From Chrysogorgia sp. JL179-B06 (Eukaryota > Cnidaria > Anthozoa > Scleralcyonacea > Chrysogorgiidae), in assembly GCA_035772405.1 (NCBI GenBank), contig JAYKKM010000168.1:1055001-1119000 (forward strand): a stretch of DNA of 64,000 nucleotides, given 5' to 3'. The position numbers and the translations under genes were made by a program. This document shows positions 52,790 through 64,000 of this stretch, piece after piece (the first letter of the stretch is position 1; each line of letters begins with the position of its first letter). The notes beneath the pieces are model-generated. The model was given only the letters and a program-made list of their open reading frames with translations, made no database searches and was not told the origin of the DNA.

Positions 52790-55700
52790 TGTCTTGTCTT
52801 GCACGTTGTCTTGTCTTGTCTTGACAAGTTGTCTTGTCTTGACAAGTTGTCTTGTCTTGACAAGTTGTCTTGTCTTTTCAAAAATTGTCTTGTCTTGACA
52901 AGTTGTCTTGTATTGACAAGTTGTCTTGTCTTGACAAGTTGTCTTGTCTTGACAATTTGTCTTGTCTTTTCTTGACAAGTTGTCTTGTCTTGTCTTGTAT
53001 TTTCTTGTCTTATCTTGTCTTGTCTTGTCTTGTCTTGTCTTGTCTTGTCTTGTCTTGTCTTGTCTTGACAACTTGTCTTGTCTTGATAAGTCGTCTTGTC
53101 TTGACAAGTTGTCTTGTCTTGACAAGTTGTTTTGTCTTGACAAGTTGTCTTGTCTTGACAAGTTGTCTATCTTGTCTTGTCTTGTCTTGTCTTGTCTTGT
53201 CTTGTCTTGTCTTGACAAGTTGTCTTGTCTTGTCTTGTCTTGACAAGTTGTCTTGTCTTGACAAGTTGTCTTGTCTTGTCTTGTCTTTTCTTGTCTTGTC
53301 TTGTCTTGTCTTGTCTTGTCTTGTCTTGTCTTATCTTGTCTTGTATTGTCTTGTCTTGTCTTGTTTTGTTTTGTCTTGTTTTGTCTTGACAAGTGGTCTT
53401 GTCTTGACAAGTTGTCTTGTCTTGACAAGTTGTCTTGTCTTGACAAGTTGTCTTGTCTTGTCTTGTCTTGTCTTTTCTTGTCTTGTCTTGTCTTGTCTTG
53501 TCTTGTTATGTCTTGTCTTGTCCAGACAAGTTGTCTTGTCTTGTCTTGTCTTGTCTTGTCTTGACTTGTCTTGTCTTGTCTTGTCTTCACTTGTCTTGTC
53601 TTGTCTTGTCTTGTCTTGTCTTGTCTTGTATTGTCTTGTCTTGACTTGTCTTGAGAACTTGTCTTGTCTTGTTTTGTCTTGTCTTGTCTTGTCTTGTCTT
53701 TGCTTGTCTTGTCTTGTCTTGTCTTGTCTTGTCTTGTCTTGTCTTGTCTTGTCTTGCCTTGTCTTGTCTTGTCTTGTCTTGTCTTGTCTTGTCTTGTCTT
53801 GTCTTGTCTTGTCTTGTCTTGTCTTGTCTTGTCTTGACATGTTGTCTTGTCTTGACAAGTTGTCTTGTCTTGTCTTGTCTTGTCTTGACAAGTTGTCTTG
53901 TCTTGACAAGTTGTCTTGTCTTGTCTTGTCTTGTCTTGACAAGTTGTCTTGTCTTGACAAGTTGTCTTATATTGTCTTGTCTTGTCTTGTCTTGTCTTGA
54001 CAAGTTGTCTTGTCTTGTCTTGACAAGTTGTCTTGTCTTCTCTTGACAAGTTGTCTTGTCTTGTCTTGACAAGTTGTCTTGTCTTGTCTTGTCTTGACTT
54101 GTCTTGTCTTGTCTTGTCTTGTCTTGTCTTGACAAGTTGTCTTGTCTTGTCTTGTCTTGTCTTGTCTTGTCTTGTCTTGTCTTGTCTTGTCTTGACTTGT
54201 CCTGTCTTGTCTTGTCTTGACAAGTTGTCTTGTCTTGTCTTGTCTTGTCTTGCAAGTTGTCTTGTCTTGTCTTGACAAGTTGTCTTGTCTTGTCTTGTCT
54301 TGTCTTGTCTTGTCTTGTCTTGTCCTGTTTTGTCTTGTCTTGTCTTGTCTTGTCTTGTCTTGTCTTGACAAGTTGTCTTGTCTTGTCTTGACAAGTTGTC
54401 TTGTCTTGTCTTGACAAGTTGTCTTGTCTTGACAAGTTGTCTTGTCTTGACAAGTTGTCTTGTCTTGTCTTGTCTTGACAAGTTGTCTTGTCTTGTCTTG
54501 TCTTGTCTTGTCTTGACAAGTTGTCTTGTCTTGACAAGTTGTCTTGTCTTGACAAGTTGTCTTGTCTTGACAAGTTGTCTTGTCTTGACAATTTGTCTTG
54601 TCTTGACAAGTTGTCTTGTCTTGACAAGTTGTCTTGTCTTGTCTTGACAAGTTGTCTTGTCTTGTCTTGTCTTGTCTTGTCTTGTCTTGTCTTGTCTTGT
54701 CTTGTCTTGTCTTGTCTTGTCTTGTTTTGTCTTGTCTTGTCTTGTCTTGACAAGTTGTCTTGTCTTGTCTTGACAAGTTGTCTTGTCTTGTCTTGTCTTG
54801 CATTGTCTTGTCTTTTCTTGTCTTGTCTTGTCTTGTCTTGTCTTGTCTTGTCTTGTCTTGTCTTGACAAGTTGTCTTGTCTTGTCTTGTCTTGTCTTGTC
54901 TTGTGTTGTCTTGTCTTGTCTTGTTTTGTCTTGTCTTGTCTTGACAAGTTGTCTTGTCTTGACAAGTTGTCTTGTCTTGACAAGTTGTCTTGTCTTGTCT
55001 TGTCTTGACAAGTTTTCTTGTCTTGACAAGTTGCGTTGTCATGTCTTGTCTTGTCTTGTCTTGTCGTATTGACAAGTTGTCTTGTCTTGACAAGTTGTCT
55101 TGTCTTGTCTTATCTTGTCTTGTCTTGTGTTGTCTTGTCTTGTCCTGTCTTGTCTTGTCTTGTCTTGACAAGTTGTCTTGTCTTCACAAGTTGTCTTGTC
55201 TTGTCTTGACAAGTTGTCTTGTCTTGTCTTGTCTTGTCTTGTCTTGTCTTGTCTTGTCTTGTCTTGTCTTGTCTTGTCTTGTCTTGTTTTGTCTTGTCTT
55301 GTCTTGACAAGTTGTCTTGTCTTGACAAGTTGTCTTGTCTTGACAAGTTGTCTTGTCTTGACAAGTTGTCTTGTCTTGTCTTGTCTTGTCTTGACAAGTT
55401 GTCTTGTCTTGACAAGTTGCGTTGTCTTGTCTTGTCTTGTCTTGACAAGTTGTCTTGTCTTGACAAGTTGTCTTATATTGTCTTATCTTGTCTTGTCTTG
55501 TGTTGTGTTGTCTTGTCATGTGTTGTCTTGTGTTGTGTTGTGTTGTCTTGTCTTGTCTTGACAAGTTGTCTTGTCTTGTCTTCACAAGTTGTCTTGTCTT
55601 GTCTTGACAAGTTATCTTGTCTTGTCTTGTCTTGTCTTTTCTTGTCTTGTCTTGACTTGTCTTGTCTTGTCTTGTCTTGACAAGTTGTCTTGTCTTGACA

Positions 55701-58700
55701 AGTTGTCTTGTCTTGACAAGTTGTCTTGTCTTGTCTTGTCTTGTCTTGTCTTGTCTTGTCTTGTCTTGTCTTGTCTTGTCTTGTCTTGACAAGTTGTCTT
55801 GTCTTGTCTTGTCTTGTCTTGCACGTTGTCTTGTCTTGTCTTGACAAGTTGTCTTGTCTTGACAAGTTGTCTTGTCTTGACAAGTTGTCTTGTCTTTTCA
55901 AAAATTGTCTTGTCTTGACAAGTTGTCTTGTATTGACAAGTTGTCTTGTCTTGACAAGTTGTCTTGTCTTGACAATTTGTCTTGTCTTTTCTTGACAAGT
56001 TGTCTTGTCTTGTCTTGTATTTTCTTGTCTTATCTTGTCTTGTCTTGTCTTGTCTTGTCTTGTCTTGTCTTGTCTTGTCTTGTCTTGACAACTTGTCTTG
56101 TCTTGATAAGTTGTCTTGTCTTGACAAGTTGTCTTGTCTTGACAAGTTGTCTTGTCTTGACAAGTTGTCTTGTCTTGACAAGTTGTCTATCTTGTTTTGT
56201 CTTGTCTTGTCTTGTCTTGTCTTGTCTTGTCTTGTCTTGTCTTGTCTTGTCTTGTCTTGACAACTTGTCTTGTCTTGACAACTTGTCTTGTCTTGTCTTG
56301 TCTTGTCTTGTCTTGTCTTGTCTTGTCTTGTCTTGTCTTGTCTTGTATTGTCTTGTCTTGTCTTGTCTTGTCTTGTCTTGTTTTGTCTTGACAAGTTGTC
56401 TTGTCTTGACAAGTTGTCTTGTCTTGACAAGTTGTCTTGTCTTGACAAGTTGTCTTGTCTTGTCTTGTCTTGTCTTGTCTTTTCTTGTCTTGTCTTGTCT
56501 TGTCTTGTCTTGTCTTGTCTTGTCTTGTCTTGACAAGTTGTCTTGTCTTGTCTTGTCTTGTCTTGTCTAGACTTGTCTTGTCTTGTCTTGTCTTGACTTG
56601 TCTTGTCTTGTCTTGTCTTGTCTTGTCTTGTCTTGTATTGTCTTGTCTTGACTTGTCTTGACAAGTTGTCTTGTCTTGTTTTGTCTTGTCTTGTCTTGTC
56701 TTGTCTTTGCTTGTCTTGTCTTGTCTTGTCTTGTCTTGTCTTGTCTTGTCTTGTCTTGTCTTGTCTTGTCTTGTCTTGTCTTGTCTTGTCTTGTCTTGTC
56801 TTGTCTTGTCTTGTCTTGTCTTGTCTTGTCTTGTCTTGACAAGTTGTCTTGTCTTGACAAGTTGTCTTGTCTTGACAAGTTGTCTTGTCTTGACAAGTTG
56901 TCTATCTTGTCTTATCTTGTCTTGTCTTGTCTTGTCTTGTCTTGTCTTTTCTTGACAAGTTGTCTTGTCTTGTCTTGTCTTGTCCTGTCTTGTCTTGACA
57001 AGTTTTGCTGTCTTGTCTTGTCTTGTCTTGTCTTGTCTTGTCTTGTCTTGTCTTGTCTTGTCTTGTCTTGTCTTGTCTTGTCTTGTCTTGTCTTGCCTTG
57101 TCTTGTCTTGTCTTGTCTTGTCTTGTCTTGTCTTGACAAGTTGTCTTGTCTTTCAAAAATTGTCTTGTATTGACAAGTTGTCTTGTCTTGACAAGTTGTC
57201 TTGTCTTGACAAGTTGTCTTGTCTTGACAAGTTGTCTTGTCTTGTCTTGACAAGTTGTCTTGTCTTGTCTTGTCTTTTCTTGTCTTATCTTGTCTTGTCT
57301 TGTCTTGTCTTGTCTTGTCTTGACAAGTTGTCTTGTCTTGTCTTGTCTTGTCTTGTCTTGTCTTGTCTTGTCTTGTCTTGTCTTGTCTTGTCTTGTCTTG
57401 TCTTGTCTTGTCTTGTTTTGTCTTGACAAGTTGTCTTGTCTTGACAAGTTGTCTTGTCTTGACAAGTTGTCTTGTCTTGACAAGTTGTCTTGTCTTGACA
57501 AGTTGTCTTGTCTTGACAAGTTGTCTTGTCTTGACAAGTTGTCTTGTCTTGACAAGTTGTCTTGTCTTGACAAGTTGCCTTGTCTTGACAAGTTGTCTTG
57601 TCTTGAGAAGTTGTATTGTCTTGTCTTGTCAAGTTGTCTTGTCTTTTCTTGTCTTGTCTTGTCTTGTCTTGTCTTGACAACTTGTCTTGTCTTGATAAGT
57701 TGTCTTGTCTTGACAAGTTGTCTTGTCTTGACAAGTTGTCTTGTCTTGACAAGTTGTCTTGTCTTGACAAGTTGTCTTGTCTTGACAAGTTGTCTGTCTT
57801 GTCTTGTCTTGTCTTGACAAGTTGTCTTGTCTTGACAAGTTGTCTTGTCTTGACAAGTTGTCTATCTTGTCTTATCTTGTCTTGTCTTGTTTTGTCTTGT
57901 CTTGTCTTGTCTTGTCTTGTCTTGTCTTGTCTTGTCTTGTCTTGTCTTGTCTTGTCTTGCGTTGTCTTGTCTTGTCTTGTCTTGTCTTGTCTTGTCTTGT
58001 CTTGTCTTGTCTTGTCTTGTCTTGTCTTGACAAGTTGTCTTGTCTTGACAAGTTGTCTTGTCTTGTCTTGCATTGTCTTTTCTTGTCTTGTCTTGTATTG
58101 TCTTGTCTTGTCTTGTTTTGTCTTGTCTTGTTTTGTCTTGACAAGTTGTCTTGTCTTGACAAGTTGTCTTGTCTTGACAAGTTGTCTTGTCTTGACAAGT
58201 TGTCTTGTCTTGACAAGTTGTCTTGTCTTGACAAGTTGTCTTGTCTTGACAAGTTGTCTTGTCTTGACAAGTTGTCTTGTCTTGTCTTGACAAGTTGTCT
58301 TGTCTTGACAAGTTGTCTTGTCTTGACAAGTTGTCTTGTCTTGACAAGTTGTCTTGTCTTGACAAGTTGTCTTGTCTTGTCTTGACAAGTTGTCTTGTCT
58401 TGTCTTTTCTTGTCTTATCTTGTCTTGTCTTGTCTTGTCTTGTCTTGTATTGTCTTGTCTTGTCTTGCCTTGTCTTGTCTTGTCTTGTCTTGTATTGTAT
58501 TGTCTTGTCTTGTCTTGTCTTGTCTTGTCTTGTCTTGTCTTGCCTTGTCTTGTCTTGTCTTGTCTTGTCTTGTCTTGATAAGTTGCCTTGTCTTGACAAG
58601 TTGTCTTTTCTTGAGAAGTTGTTTTGTCTTGTCTTGACAAGTTGTCTTGTCTTGTCTTGTCTTGTCTTGTCCTGTCTTGTATTGTCTTGTCTTGACAAGT

Positions 58701-61300
58701 TGTCTTGTCTTGTCTTGACCAGTTGTCTTATCTTGTCGTATTGACAAGTTGTCTTGTCTTGACAAGTTGTCTTATCTTGTCTTATCTTGTCTTGTCTTGT
58801 CTTGTCTTGTCTTGTCTTGTCTTGTCTTGTCTTGTCTTGTCTTGTCTTGTCTTGTCTTGTCTTGTCTTGTCTTGTCTTGTGTTGTGTTGTGTTGTATTGT
58901 CTTGTCTTGTCTTGACAAGTTGTCTTGTCTTGTCTTCACAAGTTGTCTTGTCTTGTCTTGACAAGTTATCTTGTCTTGTCTTGTCTTGTCTTGTCTTTTC
59001 TTTTCTTGTCTTGTCTTGTCTTGTCTTATCTTGTCTTGTCTTGACAAGTTGTCTTGTCTTGACAAGTTGTCTTGTCTTGCCTTGTCTTTTCTTGTCTTGT
59101 CTTGTCTTGTCTTGTCTTGTCTTGTCTTGTCTTGTCTTGTCTTGTCTTGTCTTGTATTGTCTTGTCTTGTCTTGTTTTGTTTTGTCTAGTTTTGTCTTGA
59201 CAAGTTGTCTTGTCTTGACAAGTTGTCTTGTCTTGACAAGTTGTCTTGTTTTGACAAGTTGTCTTGTCTTGTCTTGACAAGTTGTATTGTCTTGTCTTGT
59301 CTTGTCTTGTCTTGTCTTGTCTTGTCTTGTCTTGACAAGTTGTCTTGTATTGTCTTGTCTTTTCTTGTCTTGTCTTGTCTTTTCTTGTCTTGTCTTGTCT
59401 TGTCTTGTCTTGTCTTGTCTTTGTCTTGTCTTGTCTTGTCTTGTCTTGTCTTGTCTTGACAAGTTGTCTTGTCTTGACAAGTTGTCTTGTCTTGACAAGT
59501 TGTCTTGTCTTGACAAGTTGTCTTGTCTTGACAAGTTGTCTTGTCTTGTCTTGTCTTGTCTTGCCTTGTCTTTTCTTGTCTTGTCTTGTCTTGTCTTGTC
59601 TTGTCTTGTCTTGACAAGTTGTCTTGTCTTGTCTTGTCTTGTCTTGACTTGTCTTGTCTTGTCTTGACAAGTTTTATTGTCTTGTCTTGTCTTGTCTTGT
59701 CTTGTCTTGTCTTGTCTTGTCTTGTCTTGTCTTGTCTTGTCTTGTCTTGTCTTGTCTTGTCTTGACTTGTCTTGTCTTGTCTTGTCTTGTCTTGTATTGT
59801 CTTGTCTTGTCTTGTCTTGTCTTGTCTTGTCTTGTTTTGTCTTGTCTTGTCTTGACAAGTTGTCTTGTCTTGACAAGTTGTCTTGTCTTGACAAGTTGTC
59901 TTGTCTTGACAAGTTGTCTTGTCTTGTCTTGTCTTGTCTTGACAAGTTGTCTTGTCTTGACAAGTTGCGTTGTCTTGTCTTGTCTTGTCGTATTGACAAG
60001 TTGTCTTGTCTTGACAAGTTGTCTTGTCTTGTCTTGTCTTGTCTTGTCTTGTGTTGTCTTGTCTTGTCTTGTCTTGTCTTGTCTTGTCTTGTCTTGTCTT
60101 GACAAGTTGTCTTGTCTTGTCTTGACAAGTTGTCTTGTCTTGTCTTGACAAGTTGTCTTGTCTTGTCTTGTCTTGTCTTGTCTTGTCTTGTCTTGACTTG
60201 TCTTGTCTTGTCTTGTCTTGACAAGTTGTCTTGTCTTGACAAGTTGTCTTGTCTTGACAAGTTGTCTTGTCTTGACTTGTCTTGTCTTGTCTTGTCTTGA
60301 CTTGTCTTGTGTTGTCTTGTCTTGTCTTGACAAGTTGTCTTGTCTTGTCTTGTCTTGTCTTGCACGTTGTCTTGTCTTGTCTTGACAAGTTGTCTTGTCT
60401 TGACAAGTTGTCTTGTCTTGACAAGTTGTCTTGTCTTTTCAAAAATTGTCTTGTCTTGACAAGTTGTCTTGTCTTGACAAGTTGTCTTGTCTTGACAAGT
60501 TGTCTTGTCTTGACAATTTGTCTTTTCTTGTCTTGACAAGTTGTCTTGTCTTGTCTTGTATTTTCTTGTCTTGTCTTGTCTTGTCTTGTCTTGTCTTGTC
60601 TTGTCTTGTCTTGTCTTGTCTTGACAAGTTGTCTTGTCTTGACAAGTTGTCTTGTCTTGACAAGTTGTCTTGTCTTGACAAGTTGTCTTGTCTTGACAAG
60701 TTGTCTTGTCTTGACAAGTTGTCTATCTTGTCTTATCTTGTCTTGTCTTGTCTTGTCTTGTCTTGTCTTGACAAGTTGTCTTGTCTTGTCTTGTCTTGAC
60801 AAGTTGTCTTGTCTTGACAAGTTGTCTTGTCTTGTCTTGTCTTGTCTTGTCTTGTCTTGTCTTGTCTTGTCTTGTCTTGTCTTGTATTGTCTTGTCTTGT
60901 CTTGTCTTGTCTTGTCTTGTCTTGTCTTGACAAGTTGTCTTGTCTTGACAAGTTGTCTTGTCTTGACAAGTTGTCTTGTCTTGACAAGTTGTCTTGTCTT
61001 GTCTTGTCTTGTCTTGTCTTTTCTTGTCTTGTCTTGTCTTGTCTTGTCTTGTTATGTCTTGTCTTGTCTTGACAAGTTGTCTTGTCTTGTCTTGTCTTGT
61101 CTTGTCTTGTCTTGTCTTGTCTTGTCTTGTCTTGACTTGTCTTGTCTTGTCTTGTCTTGTCTTGTCTTGTCTTGTCTTGTCTTGTCTTGACTTGTCTTGA
61201 CAAGTTGTCTTGTCTTGTTTTGTCTTGTCTTGTCTTGTCTTGTCTTTGCTTGTCTTGTCTTGTCTTATCTTGTCTTGTCTTGTCTTGTCTTGTCTTGTCT
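52790..61300. repeat. Second higher-order repeat zone (about 3.0 and 4.5 kb spacing)
   Basis: GCACGTTGTCTTG occurs at about 52800, 55822 and 60362. TCTTTGCTTGTCTTG occurs at about 53698, 56704 and 61244. Both give spacings of about 3.0 kb and 4.54 kb. This part has fewer variant pentamers than 43-50 kb. Confidence 0.7.
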
Positions 61301-64000
61301 TGTCTTGTCTTGTCTTGTCTTGTCTTGTCTTGTGTTGTCTTGTCTTGTCTTGTCTTGTCTTGTCTTGTCTTGACAAGTTGTCTTGTCTTGACAAGTTGTC
61401 TTGTCTTGACAAGTTGTCTTGTCTTGACAAGTTGTCTTCTTGTCTTGTCTTGTCTTGTCTTGTCTTGTCTTGTCTTGTCTTGTCTTGACAAGTTGTCTTG
61501 TCTTGTCTTGACTTGTCTTGTCTTGTCTTGACAAGTTGTACTGTCTTGTCTTGTCTTGTCTTGTCTTTTCTTGTCTTGTCTTGTCTTGTCTTGTCTTGTC
61601 TTGTCTTGTCTTGTCTTGTCTTGTCTTGTCTTGTCTTGTCTTGTCTTGCAAGTTGTCTTGTCTTGTCTTGACAAGTTGTCTTGTCTTTTCTTGTCTTGTC
61701 TTGACAAGTTGTCTTGTCTTGACAAGTTGTCTTGTCTTGACAAGTTGTCTTGTCTTGACAAGTTGTCTTGTCTTGTCTTGACAAGTTGTCTTGTCTTGTC
61801 TTGTCTTGTCTTGTCTTGTCTTGTCTTGTCTTGTCTTGTCTTGTCTTGTCTTGACAAGTTGTCTTGTCTTGTCTTGTCTTGTCTTGTCTTGTCTTGTCTT
61901 GTCTTGTCTTGTATTGTCTTGTCTTGTCTTGTTTTGTCTTGTCTTGTCTTGTCTTGACAATTTGTCTTGTCTTGACAAGTTGTCTTGTCTTGGCAAGTTG
62001 TCTTGTCTTGACAAGTTGTCTTGTCTTGACAAGTTGTCTTGTCTTGACAAGTTGTCTTGTCTTGACAAGTTGTCTTGTCTTGACAAGTTGTCTTGTCTTG
62101 ACAAGTTGTCTTGTCTTGACAAGTTGTCTTGTCTTGACAAGTTGTCTTGTCTTGTCTTGACAAGTTGTCTTGTCTTTTCTTGTCTTGTCTTGTCTTGTCT
62201 TGTCTTGACAACTTGTCTTGTCTTGATAAGTTGTCTTGTCTTGACAAGTTGTCTTGTCTTGACAAGTTGTCTTGTCTTGACAAGTTGTCTTGTCTTGACA
62301 AGTTGTCTTGTCTTGACAAGTTGTCTTGTCTTGACAAGTTGTCTTGTCTTGACAAGTTGTCTTGTCTTGACAAGTTGTCTATCTTGTCTTGTCTTGTCTT
62401 GTCTTGTCTTGTCTTGTCTTGTCTTGACAAGTTGTCTTGTCTTGACAAGTTGTCTATCTTGTCTTATCTTGTCTTGTCTTGTTTTGTCTTGTCTTGTCTT
62501 GTCTTGTCTTGTCTTGTCTTGTCTTGTCTTGTCTTGTCTTGTCTTGTCTTGTCTTGTCTTGTCTTGCGTTGTCTTGTCTTGTCTTGTCTTGTCTTGTCTT
62601 GTCTTGTCTTGTCTTGTCTTGTCTTGTCTTGACAAGTTGTCTTGTCTTGACAAGTTGTCTTGTCTTGTCTTGTATTGTCTTTTCTTGTCTTGTCTTGTCT
62701 TGTCTTGTCTTGTCTTGTTTTGTCTTGTCTTGTCTTGTCTTGACAAGTTGTCTTGTCTTGACAAGTTGTCTTGTCTTGACAAGTTGTCTTGTCTTGACAA
62801 GTTGTCTTGTCTTGACAAGTTGTCTTGTCTTGACAAGTTGTCTTGTCTTGACAAGTTGTCTTGTCTTGACAAGTTGTCTTGTCTTGTCTTGACAAGTTGT
62901 CTTGTCTTGACAAGTTGTCTTGTCTTGACAAGTTGTCTTGTCTTGACAAGTTGTCTTGTCTTGACAAGTTGTCTTGTCTTGTCTTGACAAGTTGTCTTGT
63001 CTTGTCTTTTCTTGTCTTGTCTTGTCTTGTCTTGTCTTGTCTTGTCTTGTCTTGTCTTGTCTTGTCTTGTCTTGTCTTGTCTTGTCTTGTCTTGTCTTGT
63101 CTTGTCTTGTCTTGTCTTGTCTTGTCTTGTCTTGTCTTGCCTTGTCTTGTCTTGTCTTGTCTTGTCTTGTCTTGACAAGTTGTCTTGTCTTGACAAGTTG
63201 TCTTGTCTTGACAAGTGGTCTTGTCTTGTCTTGTCTTGTCTTGTCTTGTCTTGACTTGTCTTGTCTTGTCCTGTCTTGTATTGTCTTGTCTTGACAAGTT
63301 GTCTTGTCTTGTCTTGACAAGTTGTCTTGTCTTGTCTTGTCTTGACAAGTTGTCTTGTCTTGACAAGTTGTCTTGTCTTGACAAGTTGTCTGTCTTGTCT
63401 TGTCTTGTCTTGTCTTGTCTTGTCTTGTCTTGTCTTGTCTTGTCCTGTCTTGTCTTGTCTTGTCTTGTCTTGTCTTGTCTTGCCTTGTCTTGTCTTGTCT
63501 TGTCTTGTCTTGTCTTGACAAGTTGTCTTGTCTTGTCTTGACAAGTTGTCTTGTCTTGTCTTGACAAGTTGTCTTGTCTTGTCTTGTCTTGTCTTGTCTT
63601 GTCTTGTCTTGTCTTGTCTTGTCTTGTCTTGTCTTGTCTTGTCTTGACAAGTTGTCTTGTCTTGACAAGTTGTCTTGTCTTGTCTTGTCTTGTCTTGTCT
63701 TGCCTTGTCTTGTCTTGTCTTGTCTTGTCTTGTCTTGTCTTGTCTTGTCTTGTCTTGTATTGTCTTGTCTTGTCTTGTTTTGTCTTGTCTTGTTTTGTCT
63801 TGACAAGTTGTCTTGTCTTGACAAGTTGTCTTGTCTTGTCTTGACAAGTTGTCTTGTCTTGACAAGTTGTCTTGTCTTGTCTTGACAAGTTGTCTTGTCT
63901 TGTCTTGTCTTGTCTTGTCTTGTCTTGTCTTGTCTTGTCTTGTCTTGTCTTGACAAGTTGTCTTGTCTTGCCTTGTCTTTTCTTGTCTTGTCTTGTCTTG

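Larger units (their letters stand above)
42573..64000. repeat. Giant TTGTC pentanucleotide satellite, over 21 kb, open at the window end
   Basis: The plus strand is (TTGTC)n, broken by frequent TTGACAAG inserts that give units such as CTTGACAAGTTGTCTTG. Variants include TTGTG, TTTTC, TTGCC, TTATC and TTGTA. GACAA-G-TTGTC is an odd-centred palindrome, so single strands can fold locally. Because the pentamer has no stop codon in many phases, very long frames arise on both strands (L-S-C-L-V on plus, T-R-Q-D-K on minus; up to about 1126 codons at 51791-55171). None has a start context, splice structure or non-repeat domain. No other gene or element interrupts the array. It could be centromeric, subtelomeric or a heterochromatic block; the window cannot decide. 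Confidence 0.98.

Noticed and set aside
42573..64000. Dozens of long reading frames on both strands, up to about 1126 codons
   Set aside because: They are translations of a stop-poor pentamer (LSCLV or TRQDK repeats) with no non-repeat domain, start context or splice signals.

Overview
This window comes from an invertebrate animal nuclear genome. It is AT-rich, with intronless or spliced eukaryotic genes, target-site duplications, microsatellites and a dense mix of metazoan retroelement clades. The combination fits a cnidarian or similar marine invertebrate best: CR1 with a PHD finger, DIRS, BEL/Pao, RTE, intronless Penelope-like elements (PLEs) with hammerhead ribozymes, a single-exon rhodopsin-type GPCR and an OB-fold protein. 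That placement is inferred from family content, not from a species marker. Host genes are few: the GPCR (28942-29934, minus), an OB-fold/RPA-like gene cut short by a BEL/Pao fragment (30549-31244, plus), a weak two-exon candidate at 40449-40756, and pieces of a GPCR pseudogene and a Myb/SANT-like gene.

Layout. 1-4.8 kb: non-coding sequence, small inverted-repeat elements, and PLE remains arranged head to head. 4.8-10.1 kb: one 5.3-kb foldback element, a near-perfect palindrome flanked by the 6-bp duplication CCCGTT, with long hexamer arrays in both arms; termini and TSD length suggest a gutted Polinton/Maverick-type element. 10.1-11.8 kb: degenerate duplications, a tRNA-like sequence, another PLE 3' end with a hammerhead ribozyme, a perfect hairpin and a 245-bp (TA)n. 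12.2-15.8 kb: a nearly intact CR1-like LINE (1118 codons, minus) with a 2A-like motif. 18.2-21.6 kb: a decayed DIRS element (minus) holding a nested hAT-type element and a nested LINE tail, both with clear TSDs. 21.9-24.0 kb: PLE pieces, including a 1481-bp copy bounded by 158-bp inverted terminal repeats. 24.2-25.6 kb: five tandem 276-bp copies of a tRNA-derived SINE. 25.6-29.9 kb: ribozyme-bearing repeats, GPCR pseudogene, LINE tail and the GPCR gene. 30.5-32.3 kb: OB-fold gene and BEL/Pao LTR plus gag. 34-41 kb: MITEs, minisatellites and duplications. 41.5-42.6 kb: an RTE-like LINE 3' half, cut by the satellite. 42.6-64 kb: one unbroken array of a TTGTC pentamer with higher-order repeat structure.

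Most of the window is therefore mobile or satellite DNA. The recurring theme is small self-cleaving RNAs: at least four sites with a hammerhead core compatible with the conserved positions, and several decayed ones, in two structural families. One family is tied to PLE endonuclease coding sequence. The other lies beside (TA)n tracts with no recognisable protein. The long reading frames in the TTGTC array and the (TA)n tracts are composition artefacts, not genes.
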